In this document: in pieces, positions 24,401 to 36,500 of the stretch
Position numbering within the stretch: the stretch's first letter is position 1
Layout: the number at the start of each line of letters is the position of its first letter
DNA from: Prunus persica
Lineage: Eukaryota > Streptophyta > Magnoliopsida > Rosales > Rosaceae
Length of the DNA stretch: 64,000 nucleotides
NCBI RefSeq assembly: GCF_000346465.2
Contig: NC_034013.1
Coordinates: forward strand, 10,296,137 to 10,360,136
Direction: 5' to 3'
The notes under the pieces: generated by a model
Databases searched by the model: none
What the model was told of the DNA's origin: nothing
The model's input: only the letters and a program-made list of their open reading frames with translations
Made by a program: the position numbers and the translations under genes

Positions 24401-26789
24401 CCTGTAAGAGTGTGAAAATCTAGAAATATATTGGAATGATGAAGGTTAAAGTAGAGTCGTAATCCCCCCAAATTTAGTGTGCTGATGTTGCATGCATAGT
24501 ATAAATACTGATTACAAGACATGGATGCAAGGGAGAACTGATATGAGGATTATGGGGGTGATGACAGACAATGATTTAACTCAGAAGCTCTATATTTTGA
24601 TACTTTTTTGCCTTATAATATCGGCAGTTATTATTGTATTATATACCATCTTACCAAATCTGGTAAACTAATTTAAATGCCTGTGAAATATTTTATGTAG
24701 TAAGCTCAAGTCAAGGTCTTTAGAGGGATCATTTGTTACTCCCATATCCTCGGTTCTGATGATAGAACCTCAACTTTGGTATTTGGTATTGCAGTATAAG
24801 TTCTTGAGCCCATCTTGAAAATTGTTTGCATTTCATTCTTTCTCCCTTTTCCTTTAGATGGTGCTACTTTTGTTAATTATTTGAAAGAATACAATATACT
24901 GATATATGTTTGTTCCTGCAGTATATTCAGAAACAAATAGACATACTAGAAGAGGGGATCAGAAAATCTTGGGCACTTGTCAGACATTCTTCTGATAAAA
25001 AATGGGGTATGCTACTTTGTATATTGATACTCAGTGATGCCCTTTGTATCTATTGCAGTTAAGTTGTAGGTTTCGTGCTAGGTATAAAAGTTTCCTCATA
25101 AGGACAAAACTAGAATTTTGGCATTACAAGGGAAGTACTTACTATTATTGTGGTACTCTTTTTCCTTTTACTACTGTGCATAATAGCCATGGTGCTGACC
25201 TTGCCTAGTCTTTAATTAGGACAATGCTTTGCAAGATGGACCAACCAATCAACTGATTCTGGTTGGTGCTGTCACAGAAAAAGGCAGATCTTAAGACTTG
25301 AATGTGTCATGCTTTATCTGAACTTCATTCCTTTTTTTTCCACACAGAAGGTCCAATTGCTTAGTTAATGGATAATCAAGTTGAGGACATTATAATCACA
25401 TGTAATATCATTAACAAGAGTTATGCCATAGTTAAACAAATGCTTTGTTTCCTTTAACTGGAAGATGACAAGCAAAATCAGAGTAAAATGACAATTTTCC
25501 CAAGTAGTACAACTGAATTGATTGATATTTGCACGCTTATGGTAATTTTTATTTGATCAGACAAGAAACAGTCTCTAGGAACCTCAACATGTAATGAGCA
25601 AGTTGATGAGCTCTTTGCCACCACCTTTGAAATTATCAGGGATACTGCAGCAAATGCTATCAGCAGACTTTGTGACTTTACTGGTGAGTTAGCTTTTTCT
25701 ATCAACTCACTAAACGTGCTAATAATATGCTATCTAAATTTTGTATGTCTCATTTCATCCATAACATTATCATTCTTGTAATGGAGATATTTGTCTGCAT
25801 AATTTGAAAGTCAGGTCCCCTCATTTGTAATTGTCCTTCTTCTGCTTGATTTGTGAAACATCACCGTGAAGCTATATCTACAGTTGGTTTTACTGATGAC
25901 CAGGCAATGGATAAACCCTCTTACAGAAATGTGGCTACATTGAAGTTTGTTATACAATGACCAAATATGTGGCTTTCCTATACACATCTAGCAATAGGCT
26001 TTTATGCTTAGCTTCACTTGAAATTTTGAATAGAGTGTATGTGAATGTTAAGTTTCATGCTTCAAGGGAGGGGGTGATACTTGATGGTCTAATATAACTT
26101 GTTTGCCTAACCTGCTCTTGCTCACCATTCTGTATTATTATAATATTATTATTATTATATTTCTGTGAACTTATCTCATTGTCGCTTGGTGAAATTAAGG
26201 AACCTACTTAGTTTTCTCCATTAAAATAAATTTAAATGATATAAGTGTGCGGGTGTGCATGATGATAGAAGACAATTATGCTCAATCATGTTTGTTAAAA
26301 TTCAATTTCTAGGTGCAAGAGTCGTGTTCTTGGATCTCAAGCATGCATTCCTTTTCGGTTTATACTGTGGTAATGTTGAAGGTGCTCGTTTGGATGGTGT
26401 TCTCACACATATTGATACTGTAAGATATTAATTTCTCTCTCTCTCTGTGTATAAGTTTGTGGTTATGGTTTCATCAAATATTGTCAAGTGGATTCTCTTC
26501 ATCTTAGAGGCATTTTTGTAGGTCCTTGGTCATCTATGTGGTTTAATTGATGATTCTCTTAGAGATGTCGTGGTTTTAAGCATCTTTCGGGCATCACTGG
26601 TATGTCTCATTATTAGAAACTAATCTTCTGTGGCCCGTTTCTTGTGGTGGTTTTAATCTTGCATCATATGTGGTTTAGGAAGGCTTTGTATGGGTGCTGC
26701 TTGATGGAGGGCCTTCTCGTGCATTTTGTGATTCAGATATTTTACTGATGGAGGATGACCTTGCCACACTAAAGGTATGGTGCTCTGTC

Positions 26790-26822
<33 letters not shown>

Positions 26823-28408
26823 GTGTATCTCCAACTAGCATTGAGACAAAATCACTCTTAATTCTTAGATGCTTAGGTAAACTTGTTCAGAAAGAAATGG
26901 TCAAATGTGTTGCCACTGACATTAATATCAAATTTCTTTCAAACTCAATGACCTAAGAGAAGAATTTCCAAAACTCTGGAAGTTGCACCTGTTTATGTCT
27001 CTCATGCTTGCGTGCTTAAACTTGAGCTCATAAACAAATACCACTTGATGTACATCCCTAACTTATGGAGATAGCTTGGGTCTGTAAGTACCGGGGGATG
27101 GTTTACACTCATACATACTCATTACTTTTTGTCAAAATACATAACCATATATTGGTTGCTAATGGAGCTATGCTGCTAAACTTCCTAGGAATTTTTTGTA
27201 GCTGATGGAGAAGGCCTTCCTCGATCGCTAGTGGAGCAGGAAACAAAATTTGCTGAGCAGATACTGAACGTGTATTCTTTTCAGGTTTGGTCTCTTGTAA
27301 TGAGAATTGTATACCCTCTCTGTTGAACTTGAAAGGCTGAAACTGGAAGCATGACACGACCTCTGTTTCTGTAGACTGAAAGTATTATCCAAATGCTGAT
27401 GGCTGCAAGTGAACAAATATCATCAGGCTTAGATTCACATGATCACAATCATGTGCGCTTAAATAATGCCCACACTTTGGTACGGATTTTATGCCACAAG
27501 AAAGATAGAGAGGCCTCCAAATTCTTAAAAAGGCAATATCAGTTCCCCATGTCTTCAGGTAATTTTTCCTCTCCATCTATTTCATTGCATGAAAGATAGG
27601 GTTCTAATGCAATAATATCTATATGCTAGTAGAGAAAGTGGGTTTTGGTAATTAAAACAAAAAGTTGGAAAAAGTGGGGATGGCGGTTTGCTCTATGTTA
27701 TACTGGAACTCTGAGCCCGTCTTAGCATACTAGAGATTAACCTAAGAAGATCTCCACGAAGATTGTGTACAGGAGGAAGTTCTCCCGTTTAAATCTTGGA
27801 GGAGGAGCATGTTTACGTCATTGAGCAGCAAATATATTGTTAAAGCATTTGACACAATTGATTCTGAAATGATTCTTTATTTTTTAAAAGAATGTGCTTC
27901 AAGAATAATAATCAAACTATTTTATCTTCAGAATCACAAGAAACAGAAAAACTTAGTGGAAACATGGCTTGTAACTGTTCGCTTTTTATTTAAAATTTTT
28001 CTTTGAAGACATTATATTTCCAACTAACATCAATGTGATGATGTTTCTCTATTATGGTTTTCTATTTCTGGTTTAATAATTGAAAAAAAAAGGTAGGTTC
28101 CATAATTCTTGCTTCTGATATTTTATGGTCTAACCTGCAGCTTTACAACCGAATTTCTCTGGCTAGAAATAGTCAGTTTATATTAAACTCATGTCAGCAT
28201 TTCTCTTTGCTTTTCTTTTTCCCTTTTTTCAATTGCAGAGTATGATGACACTCCGTCAAAGGATCCAACTTCCCGGTCACCTCTCAGATCAGATCTTACG
28301 AATCGAAGCACGTCGTTTCATTGGAACAAGATGAGTCCTACTAGTTTTAAGACATTTAAGAAGAAACTTCAAGATGCAACATCTGAAATCAGGAACGTGG
28401 CGTGGTAG
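15464..28408 (+). CDS. DUF810 / MUN-domain protein (At4g11670-like)
   Basis: Twenty-six exons splice without a break into 1143 codons plus stop. They are 15464-15644, 15731-15795, 16186-16456, 16708-16774, 16947-17097, 17777-17944, 18638-18736, 18864-19070, 19173-19274, 19675-19905, 20227-20307, 20487-20573, 20657-20842, 20934-21074, 21853-21945, 22660-22731, 23052-23169, 23840-24012, 24922-25006, 25561-25683, 26313-26419, 26522-26599, 26679-26774, 27189-27284, 27375-27558 and 28239-28408. The N-terminus MEHQPLLQRYRRDRRKLLEF and the late motif EGFVWVLLDGGPSRAF are typical of DUF810 proteins. The central and C-terminal parts correspond to the MUN/Munc13-homology region. The relative PATROL1 moves a proton pump to the plasma membrane, so a role in vesicle tethering is plausible but inferred. 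Intron 1 needs a GC donor at 15645-15646. An in-frame upstream ATG at 15323 was rejected as leader. Confidence 0.94.
26786..26822. repeat. (CTGT)n microsatellite in a DUF810 intron
   Basis: About eight CTGT/GTCT units lie a few bases after the splice donor of exon 23. Confidence 0.85.
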
Positions 28409-29605
28409 TGTGCAGCAAGAGAACGGGCTGTAAGGCAACTTGTTCTCAAATAGATGCCGAAAGGGCATCGAGTTGGCTCTCCGGACCGGCAGAAGAATGA
28501 GGCACCGAGATTTGTGTGCAGCCAGCCAATTTTTGTGTTCCGGTATCCGTACAGCTTTATTGGCAAACTACCACCTCCATTATGATGCTAGCTAGTTTGT
28601 GCGTTAATTTATTCGTTGAACATAGGGGGACAAAACATAAAATACCAAAAGACTATCAGTTCTGTTATTCTGCAGCGGCCCAAAATTGGGAGATTTTAGA
28701 ATAGTTTGTCCCTATATTGCGAGTAGAATACATTCCTAAAACCTTAAATCAAGTAATTTCGCACTAAAATCCAATTGCATGTAGCATCGAGGGAAAATAT
28801 TCTCTTGTTAGACTGTATGGCGACATTCTAAAACCTCGAATCGAGTAATTTCCCACACTATGGCAACATAATCATCTTATATCTGTGAATCTGAACAAGA
28901 TCATGTTGATATTCCTAATATTAGGATTAAATGTACAAATTGAGAAAAATAGAGAGCAGTATTTGTGTCAATGTCAATGACTCGATGTGATCTAATTTTG
29001 CACCTATGGCTACTTTCCATCTTCCACATGATATCATAATCAATTACACCTTTATGTTTTAAAATCAGCACTCATAATTTAAAATTAGAGTCCCGACATA
29101 CTGTCCAGGTCTTCGGTGCAAAAAACACGCATCATCTCCAACAAGAGATCCACACTCAAGTACTACCTCAACTTTACTTTTTCTCTTACGTAAAATAGAC
29201 TCCAGTGATAAAGACTTTATAACTCCAATGATTAAGAGCATTTAAACAATCTCAAATATTCCAAGATATGAAAGAATATGAAGAGGGGGTGTGTATTTTC
29301 GGAGGTGTAAAGCCACTTTTACTTCCTCTTCACATCTCCGGAGGTTGTAAATGTGGTTCTTGCAAAGGATGTAAAAAATGATGCACATGTGCATCTAAAT
29401 TTGCATCTCACAATTGTGATGCAAATTTACAATCGTTTACACCTTTCCATTGCAGGTGATTCCGATTACAAATGGTGTATATTTAACATACACCTCATTA
29501 TACAACCCTTCACTGGAGATGCAAATTTATAATAGACTTAATAATTTTCTCTTGCATTCAAGATTTTGTGTTGTATTCTTTCATTCCTCCGTCCGATGGA
29601 AAAAA
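28409..29605. other. 3' flank of the DUF810 gene and spacer
   Basis: Contains the probable 3' UTR of the DUF810 gene, then AT-rich spacer. A near-perfect palindrome centred on CACAATTGTG lies at 29398-29429. No gene was recognised. Confidence 0.5.
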
Positions 29606-29809
29606 GAGAATATTTTTGCTTACCACTTTAACTCCAAGTATACCGTCATTACCTTTCTCAACACTTGACATTTGTCTATGGGTATAATCATGATTTCACA
29701 AATACAAAATAAAGAATTAACTATAGTTATACCCACGGACATATGTCAAGTATTGAAAATAATAATGATGTATATATTGAGTTAAAAGTAGGAAGTAAAA
29801 ATATTTCCC
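29606..29809. mobile_element. Foldback MITE, about 204 bp
   Basis: The two halves are inverted repeats of roughly 85-90 bp. The left arm starts GAGAATATTTTTGCTTACC and contains CTTGACATTTGTCTATGGGT. The reverse complement of the right arm starts near GGAAATATTTTTACTTCC and contains CTTGACATATGTCCGTGGGT. There is no coding capacity. A target duplication could not be fixed with confidence, so the superfamily is open. Confidence 0.7.
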
Positions 29810-30441
29810 TAAACTCTAAAGAAAAAAGAAAAAAGGAATCTACATGATTGATGTGGATCTCATATCATGTGACATGGAGGGGATAAAACTTTGAGAAAAG
29901 ACAAACACAAATATGGCCTCATGTGGGCTCTTGATTGCTTGAGTCACCATGGTAGTTGTGAATTAGATAGCCCATCACATTCAGAGCACTTTGATAAAAT
30001 CATGGGATTTGAAATGGTTGTAGGTAAAGATGAGCTTACAGTTGCCATGGATTTACACTTGGGAGGAATGTGGAAGGATGATGCATGAGTGGTGATAGTT
30101 ACCTAATTGGATTTTCATGAGTAGCTTTACTCACTTTATTTTCCAATACTTGTACTTGACAATCAGTGACAATTAGTGCTAGTTTGCTTTTTTGGTCCCC
30201 TAAATTAACACCTCTCTCCTTCTCTTTTTATCTTTTTCCTCTTTTTTCTTCGTAATGGTACTAAAATAAACAGTGCTTATAATGAAAGATAAATAATTTA
30301 AATTTGCGACATTTTTCAATATTTAAACGAGAAATACTAAACCAAAAGCTAAGCTAATTGGTACATAAAACACGCATTTTTTTAAAACTTGATCCAACGT
30401 CAATTAATGGAGTGGTGATACTCGCGCGTTGAGATACTCTC
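29810..30441. other. Spacer downstream of the C2 gene
   Basis: AT-rich sequence that includes the 3' side of the minus-strand C2-domain gene. No element or gene was recognised. Confidence 0.4.
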
Positions 30442-31080
30442 TCAATTTCTGGAAGGGTGCCCTTCAGAATCACACGTGGCCCATCTATGTGCCTCTTTGC
30501 AACCAAAACCCACGTGATCTAACTGCCCTTCACAATTCACAGAGCACTCACCCAAAGGGGGCAGTAGAGCTGTCACCGGCGTACCAATGACTGTGCCAGT
30601 GCCACACATGCCAAATGCTGGCGCATTGACGGAGTTTGTTTGCCCATGACCGCTGACCGGACCCAAATTTTCCAACTTCACAGAAAGGTTCACAATCCCA
30701 TTGGTCCTGGAACCGTCTCTAGCCCGTAGCCGGTAACTCAAGTACCGTGCTGAACCGGCCGGCGGAAACCCAATATCTTGAGCAGAGATTTGGCACCAGC
30801 CCAACTGGGTCCGGCCCATTATGAGCCGCTTGCTGTAAAGCTGCAGATATATGCAAGAGTACCTGTTTGTGAAGAAACTTGTGTCCACAGGGACATGAAA
30901 TTTGTCACCCCATGTAGGGTTGATACCTCCTTCATCATCCACCCCTGTGCTGTACACGTGGCACTTGTGATCACCGTTGGTGGTGGTGAGGGTAATGAAG
31001 GTTCTGATCTTGTTTGAGAACGTAGTAGGGGAGGTGGTTTTGAGGCCTTGGGCTGATATCACTGTGATCTCCATCTTCAT
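30442..31080 (-). CDS. C2-domain protein (SRC2-like)
   Basis: A single uninterrupted frame of 212 codons. The N-terminal 130 residues form one C2 domain. It opens with MEITVISAQGLK, continues through the strand LTTTNGDHKCHVYSTGVDDEGGINPTWGDKF, and reaches YSCIYLQLYSKR, GWCQISAQDIGFPP and YLSYRLRARDGSRTNGIVNLSV. Small plant C2 proteins of the SRC2/BAP kind bind membranes, often with calcium, and act in cold or defence responses; that function is by family only. The C-terminal 80 residues contain five cysteines and are not recognised. The gene lies between the DUF810 gene and the HSF. A second in-frame Met lies at codon 3, so the exact start is uncertain by two residues. A CT/GA repeat and a TA-rich stretch lie upstream. 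Confidence 0.85.
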   Translation of the reverse strand: MKMEITVISAQGLKTTSPTTFSNKIRTFITLTTTNGDHKCHVYSTGVDDEGGINPTWGDKFHVPVDTSFFTNRYSCIYLQLYSKRLIMGRTQLGWCQISAQDIGFPPAGSARYLSYRLRARDGSRTNGIVNLSVKLENLGPVSGHGQTNSVNAPAFGMCGTGTVIGTPVTALLPPLGECSVNCEGQLDHVGFGCKEAHRWATCDSEGHPSRN

Positions 31081-31144
31081 CAGTGGCTAGTGATTGTACT
31101 CCTTCAACATGATGTTATTGAACTTGGCTTGGAGTTGATTGGTC

Positions 31145-31210
31145 TAATTATATACATATATATATATATATGAGTTTGTATATATATACATATATACATA
31201 TATAATATAT
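31145..31210. repeat. TA-rich microsatellite
   Basis: Interrupted (TA)n and (TATACA)n sequence about 65-130 bases upstream of the C2 start codon. It could include the TATA region of that gene. Confidence 0.7.
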
Positions 31211-31245
31211 GTGAAAGTGTGTAGCAATAATAGGAAATTAAATAT

Positions 31246-31269
31246 GAGAGAGAGAGAGAGAGAGAGAGG
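31246..31269. repeat. (GA)n microsatellite
   Basis: About twelve GA units upstream of the C2 gene. This is CT on its coding strand. Confidence 0.9.
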
Positions 31270-34200
31270 GTTCTTGGGAGCTTCAAAGGGGGTTAATTAC
31301 AGTGCAGTTTCCTTGTGGAATAAAAATGGAGAATTTTGGAAATGGAATTTTGAAAGGGTGGATGATGCAGCTTTATATGACTCATACACTCAAAAAAGCA
31401 ATGGAATTTTCCCGCTTGCCAAGTCAACTAGATAGACGGTTTTTGTGTTTTGATGTTTTTCCCCTACCCATATGCCCGTCAGTCACTAAACAAAGTGTGC
31501 CAATCATTTTTAATGTTTCTCTCGAAAGCAATAGAGCCTAAGCTTCGCCACTTCTTGATGATCCGGATCGTCTGTTTGAATTTTCCCACTCATTATATGT
31601 TTGTCTTTTATTCTCGATTACAAATGATTGTAAATATTTAAAAGTAATTTATGATTTGCGATAATTCATTTTTATAGGTTGTTTATTGTTAATTATTTTG
31701 TTTTTCTATCAAAAATAAAATTATACTAATATTAATTTCTTGTATAGATAGTTGCTCAAACCTTGCATTTAATGTGGGGTCCAAATAGTTGTCAAGTAGC
31801 AAAAGCCAGCTTCTTTCCTTGATTTATTTTTCCACCAAGTTGTCATGCAGCATACTGCGGATGCACATGTCGTTTTGTTATAAAATTTTCTTTAATTTGC
31901 AAATTGCAAGTGCCGTCTTTGGTCGTCTGCATGAATATTTTTCCATGCAAATTAATTTGCAGAGCAATTTCATGGTAGAAGTCTGGCAAATGCGTAAACA
32001 CATGGGCGTCAAGAGGAATTGAAGTCAACCCAATTTTGCTGATCACATGCATACAAATTCCACTAAGCTTTTCATAATATTAATAGGTCATGTTAGTGGT
32101 CGGCACAAATATACGAAAAACAACAACTAGATATTGCCAAAAGCAAACAAGGCAAAAAACAGTTTTGCCACTTTACTTTATAGATTGGTCCCAGCCCAGC
32201 TGCAGCAAAGCATGTGTAGCTGAGGTGAGGGTTCACATTAACATTATGTTCTTGGCAGATTGTGTCGACTTTAGGGACCGAAAGTGAAGCACTTGTTGAC
32301 TCACCACAAGATCGGGATATTCATTTACTTCTCAATTTTCCAAATTTTTGTTCTTTTTTTGTGTGCGTATATATATGTATAAAGAAAAACAATTAATTAG
32401 GGAAAATTTAAATATATTGCAGTCGATCGACAAATTTAATACTTGTATTTGGTTTATTAATTTTCCGTTGTCTTTTATTTTTTTCATATTTTAATAGCTT
32501 ATGTTAACATTGAATATTGGGATCCTTAGAGAATCTTGCTTGTAATTATATTTGTTGTAAGTCTAGATTGACTCTCAATAATTTCATAAGGACATTGCAA
32601 TAGACAAAATTCATAGAATAACGAGTCAATTTGTTACGTATCAATGAACCATGAGGAAAGTTGAGTGGTCACATGGCAAACAGAAAATGAAATATACAGT
32701 GAGATTATATAACAAACTACATTTATCTGAATAGAGATGATTGGTTTCGAGTTGTTTTAGTCTCTGTGTGGAGGAGCTTTGTTTTTGGTTGGGTGATGGG
32801 CCTCTTTGGCTTTTAGATGGTGTTGGGGAGGATTGGTCTTGAGTGGTTTGATTTACTTGTAGTAGGTATTTCACTCTTCTGATTAGTCATTAGTATGAGA
32901 AGTACTTTATACTCTGGGATTTTATTCCATGTAGTTTTTTCCAAGAAGATTTTAACGAGGCCACCGTTAACATGCTCATTTTTATCATGTAATGTTCGGT
33001 TTGAGTGGTCACATTGATAAACAGAAAACAAAATTTACAGTGAGATTATATAACACAAACTACATTTATCTGGACCCAAAACTCTCTGTTTCAATCCATA
33101 AAAGTAAAATTTGAGAACTAGTAGTAGAAAGGGCAAGGACATCCAACTCATAAATTCCATTCAATCCAAAACCTGGAGTTAGAGTGCTAAAATTTAGGAG
33201 ACATTTTGTAATGCTTGTCGATAAATTATATGCAATTGGGCTTATATCCAAAGTAGTTCGATGCCTCGACAGAGAAAGCTGCAGAATCACTATTCAAGAA
33301 CAAAGTCCTATTTCCCCAAGGTCCTTGGCTCTGAATCCGACCAATTGCCATAACTTAATGGCACCTCAAAATATCTAAACCTAGTTTTTGTCGTAAACCT
33401 GTTCTCTCGTTTACTCCATGAACTAGACAAAATGGAAGAAATGTAATTAAAAAAAAAGCTAAAAGCCTCGTTTGTGCGTGTTTAGGGTCTTCAATGTCAC
33501 AAACCAAAACATTCCCTTTCAAGTCCAGGGCATAAAATTGTCCCATTGAATGTCACATACCTTTTGACAACGTCGTTGTTGATGGGGATCAAAAGTAAGA
33601 AAAGCTACCATGGAAACTTTCTTTTTTGTGGCCCAAAAGGCTAGAAGAACCCTTAGTCGGCCCATTTCTGTAGGCATGCATGCATGGTCCATAAATTTCA
33701 ATTGATAATTTGGGACCGCGAATGTGGGTTTGATGAGTTGTATGTGTGCTTGCTCGCCCATTTATACCCGAGTTCAATTCTCTTCCATCTCTAGTGTCGA
33801 ATAAACATAAACCCCGGGGGGGATTGCCAGGCACACCATGAACAGTGTTTATAAGAGGTTTTAGAGACTGTTCCAACAGTATTTCTTCTAGCCATCATCC
33901 AACTTGTGTGAGTTTCTTTAGAATAATAATGAATGTAACGCATCCAAGTGGCTTAACATGGCTGTTTACTAAGATGAAAAATTGCTCAAAATCCCTTAAC
34001 GGGTCTTTTGCAATTTTAGGCCCAAACAATTATCCTTACGGATAACGAACCTGACATGATAGGTCCATTGTCAATTCTCAATCAACCATGAGCATAGACG
34101 ATGGATGACTCAAATTGCCAAGCGAGACCGAATTACGTGATTTTTTGTTTTACAAAGCGGCATTCTAGATTATACAAAGAAGGGATCGAACTCAGATGCA

Positions 34201-34670
34201 AAGAACGGACAACACTGATTGGACACTAGCAAAATGAAAATGAACGAAATCATGCTAATCTTGAAATTAGCTAAATTATCACTAACATACATTCACCACA
34301 TTAGTCAAATGTGGCGTGTTTCTGTTTGTCCGTCTGCTTTTGAAACAACAAACAACAATTCATGGATAAAATTTTGAAGGAATTAATTTATACAAGCGGG
34401 CTCACAATTTTGACTGTTCCCGCCCAACTCTTCTGGCGCTTCATGGATCAAGGAAAAATTTCATCCGCGCCCAAACTACGACGCACGCACGGCGTCGTTT
34501 CGCAGTTTCCAGAACACACTAGAAAATCTGATCCTTTCTTTCCATAAACGACGTGACGCTATCAGTCATTTGACTCGCACGTGCGCACTTTTCTCCTCGT
34601 GCGGTGCTGTCCACTCTTCCATTATCCGGAAAAACAAATCATAATCACCATCGTCATCCAATCAAGTCCG
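31270..34670. other. Intergenic region between the C2 gene and the HSF
   Basis: More than 3 kb without a recognised gene. The part at 32661-33074 looks like an old retroelement remnant and is listed separately. The rest is AT-rich spacer with short unconvincing frames. The final 100 bases are the 3' flank of the HSF gene. Confidence 0.45.
32661..33074. mobile_element. Probable LTR-retroelement remnant with ~72-bp direct repeats
   Basis: TTGAGTGGTCACAT and the 60 bases after it recur from 32661 and from 33001, both copies ending in ACTACATTTATCTG. Between them is a stretch resembling common Copia LTR sequence (a TTTTTTCCAAGAAGATTTTAACGAGGC-like block near 32935-32962). No coding domain survives, so the assignment is tentative. 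Confidence 0.4.
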
Positions 34671-35771
34671 TCACTTTCCGAGCTCCAGCCACGTGGAGTC
34701 CTGATCGCGCTTCGAACTCCCATCTGACGGCTCTGATTTCATCGCCTCAGACCCTTCCCGATGCTGCTCCTCTTCCTCCTCGTCTCTCCGCACGCGCTTC
34801 ACCCCAATGGACACCCCAAATAGCCTCGGCCTCGTCTCCTCCTCCTCGTCTTCCTCTTCCTCCGCCGAAGCCTCCGCCTTAGACCCCTCGCGAACGACAC
34901 CATTTTCAGACGGCTCAGCCTCCTGCACCGGCGACAGCTCCAGAGGCTTACCCTCATCCATTACACTCCCACCGCCACCGCCGCCGCCCTCCAACTGACC
35001 AGAAGCGTAGTTCGTCATCAAAGCCAATATATTGTTGCACAAGCCGCGCAGCTGAGTCAGCTCGTGACTTAGCTGCATGTTCTCTTTCCTGAGCCGCTCG
35101 TTCTCTTCCAGAACGTCCGACGTGGTGGTGCAGCTCCGGATTCGGCTCAACATCGTAGCCGGAGGCGCCACCGGCGACGAGTTCGACGAGATCACTTGCT
35201 CGTCGCCGGAGTTCGACGGAGATACCCCGGGAGCCACCACAGATACCGTCGCCAACGTAGCGGTAATCGCCGCAGGCGACGCCGACACCGACGGCGAGAT
35301 TTTCCGGCGCTGAATCTCCCGTAGGAGGCCTTTCTCACCTCTTTTGAAGCAATCGTTCGCGAACTCCCACCGATCCGGCACAACTTTCCGAAATCCCTGC
35401 AAGTACAATAGAAATCGATTAGAAAATAGAATATTTACGTGCTTAAGTTTGTTTGGCTGCCGAGAAAGAGGAGGAAAGTGAGGGAAACAGAGAGGGCTTA
35501 CGTAAGTGTTGAGCTGGCGGACGAAGCTGGAGAAGTTGTTATGCTTGAAATACTTGGGGAGCAAATCTCTGGCGAATTCGGCGGGTCGCCAGACTATGAA
35601 GGCCGATCCGTCTTCGCTCCACGAGATCAAATCGTCGACGGACGGATCGTCCACCAGCTGATACGTTTTGGTCAAAAACGGCGTCGGAAGCGTCCTTTGT
35701 GAGTCTCCACCTCCTCCAGCGCCGTTAACCGGGCCGGAGTCGCCGTTCTGGTCGGCCTGCAACGACGCCAT
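34671..35771 (-). CDS. Class B heat shock transcription factor (HSFB2 type)
   Basis: Two exons (35771-35502, 35396-34671) give 331 codons plus stop. The intron lies at the conserved position inside the DNA-binding domain, directly after the FVRQLNTY motif. The domain spans about residues 30-122, from [14 protein letters not shown] through [15 protein letters not shown] to [13 protein letters not shown] short leucine-rich oligomerisation region ([20 protein letters not shown]) follows. Near the C-terminus the sequence [14 protein letters not shown] carries the LFGV repressor motif of class B HSFs plus a basic nuclear-localisation stretch. Class B factors lack activator motifs and repress or attenuate heat and defence genes in the nucleus. 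The gene has at least two perfect three-part heat-shock elements upstream, so heat induction is likely. The 105-nt intron has no stop and is a multiple of three. Confidence 0.95.
   Translation of the reverse strand: MASLQADQNGDSGPVNGAGGGGDSQRTLPTPFLTKTYQLVDDPSVDDLISWSEDGSAFIVWRPAEFARDLLPKYFKHNNFSSFVRQLNTYVSPLCFPHFPPLSRQPNKLKHVNILFSNRFLLYLQGFRKVVPDRWEFANDCFKRGEKGLLREIQRRKISPSVSASPAAITATLATVSVVAPGVSPSNSGDEQVISSNSSPVAPPATMLSRIRSCTTTSDVLEENERLRKENMQLSHELTQLRGLCNNILALMTNYASGQLEGGGGGGGSVMDEGKPLELSPVQEAEPSENGVVREGSKAEASAEEEEDEEEETRPRLFGVSIGVKRVRRDEEEEEQHREGSEAMKSEPSDGSSKRDQDSTWLELGK
35397..35501 (-). other. In-frame, stop-free intron in the HSF DNA-binding domain
   Basis: GT-AG intron of 105 nt in phase 0. 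Read through, it would add 35 residues, rich in proline, phenylalanine and leucine, between NTY and GFRK. Retention would therefore leave the frame open but disrupt the DNA-binding fold. Confidence 0.85.
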
Positions 35772-36198
35772 GGCCTCTAGGCCTTCGGCTTCTCAGATCC
35801 GAGCTCTAATAGCAACTGATTTATCAAATAAGTAACTGTTGTTCAATATAACAAATAAATTAAAATTATTTAACGTTTCAATTGGTTGCAGAGAAACCGT
35901 GGAGCAATTAAAAATAAATAAAAATTGAAGAAAGGAAAATTCTGGAGGAATTAATTGATTTAATTTCATGTATGAAATGTCTAGCAGCTTCAGAAAAAAA
36001 AATTTTAATTAATTAAATTAAAGGAAACGTATGTACCTGGAAAGTGAGGCTTTGGGATGAACAAAGTGTAGGGATTTTCCCACCAACCAAACGGAAAACT
36101 GGAAAAGAAAGTTCGTTTCCTACACGAAAGCTAACTCTATCTAGAACAGTGCTTGGGCTGTTGCACCAAGGCTTAACCAGAAGAAGCCGCAGCAGCTC

Positions 36199-36215
36199 CG
36201 AGAGAGAGAGAGAGA
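36199..36215. repeat. (GA)n repeat upstream of the HSF gene
   Basis: About eight GA units roughly 430 bases upstream of the HSF start codon. This is CT on the coding strand, probably in or near the 5' leader. Confidence 0.8.
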
Positions 36216-36247
36216 GGCGGGGAGAACTTCCCTGCTCTTTTTGTTGT

Positions 36248-36260
36248 TTCTAGAAGGTTC
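36248..36260. promoter_or_regulatory. Heat-shock element TTCTAGAAGGTTC
   Basis: A perfect alternating TTC-nn-GAA-nn-TTC element, 477 bases upstream of the HSF start codon. HSF trimers bind this pattern. It fits the known heat-inducibility of HSFB2 genes and possible autoregulation. Confidence 0.8.
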
Positions 36261-36487
36261 TGGGGTGCGTGGAGTAAATGATAGGAGCAAGACGGAAAAA
36301 GGGTATTCGTGGGTTCGAGAAGGAAAGAGAGAAAGTAATTGTTTTATTTTTTTAAGGAAAAGGAGATTGGAAAAGGGCAAAAACTGTGGGGGCCCACGGA
36401 CAAGAGGGAGTGATTAAACAACGGATAGGAAGGCGCGAGAAGTAGGGGCTAAGAGAGAGAATTAGTAGGTTTTTCTTCTAACGTCTT

Positions 36488-36500
36488 TTCCAGAAGCTTC
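36488..36500. promoter_or_regulatory. Heat-shock element TTCCAGAAGCTTC
   Basis: A second perfect TTC-nn-GAA-nn-TTC element, 717 bases upstream of the HSF start codon. Between the two, TTCGAGAA at 36314-36321 supplies a two-part site. Confidence 0.75.

Noticed and set aside
33740..33790. Possible SINE or tRNA (CGAGTTCAATTCTC as B-box)
   Set aside because: No convincing A-box at the right distance, and no tail.
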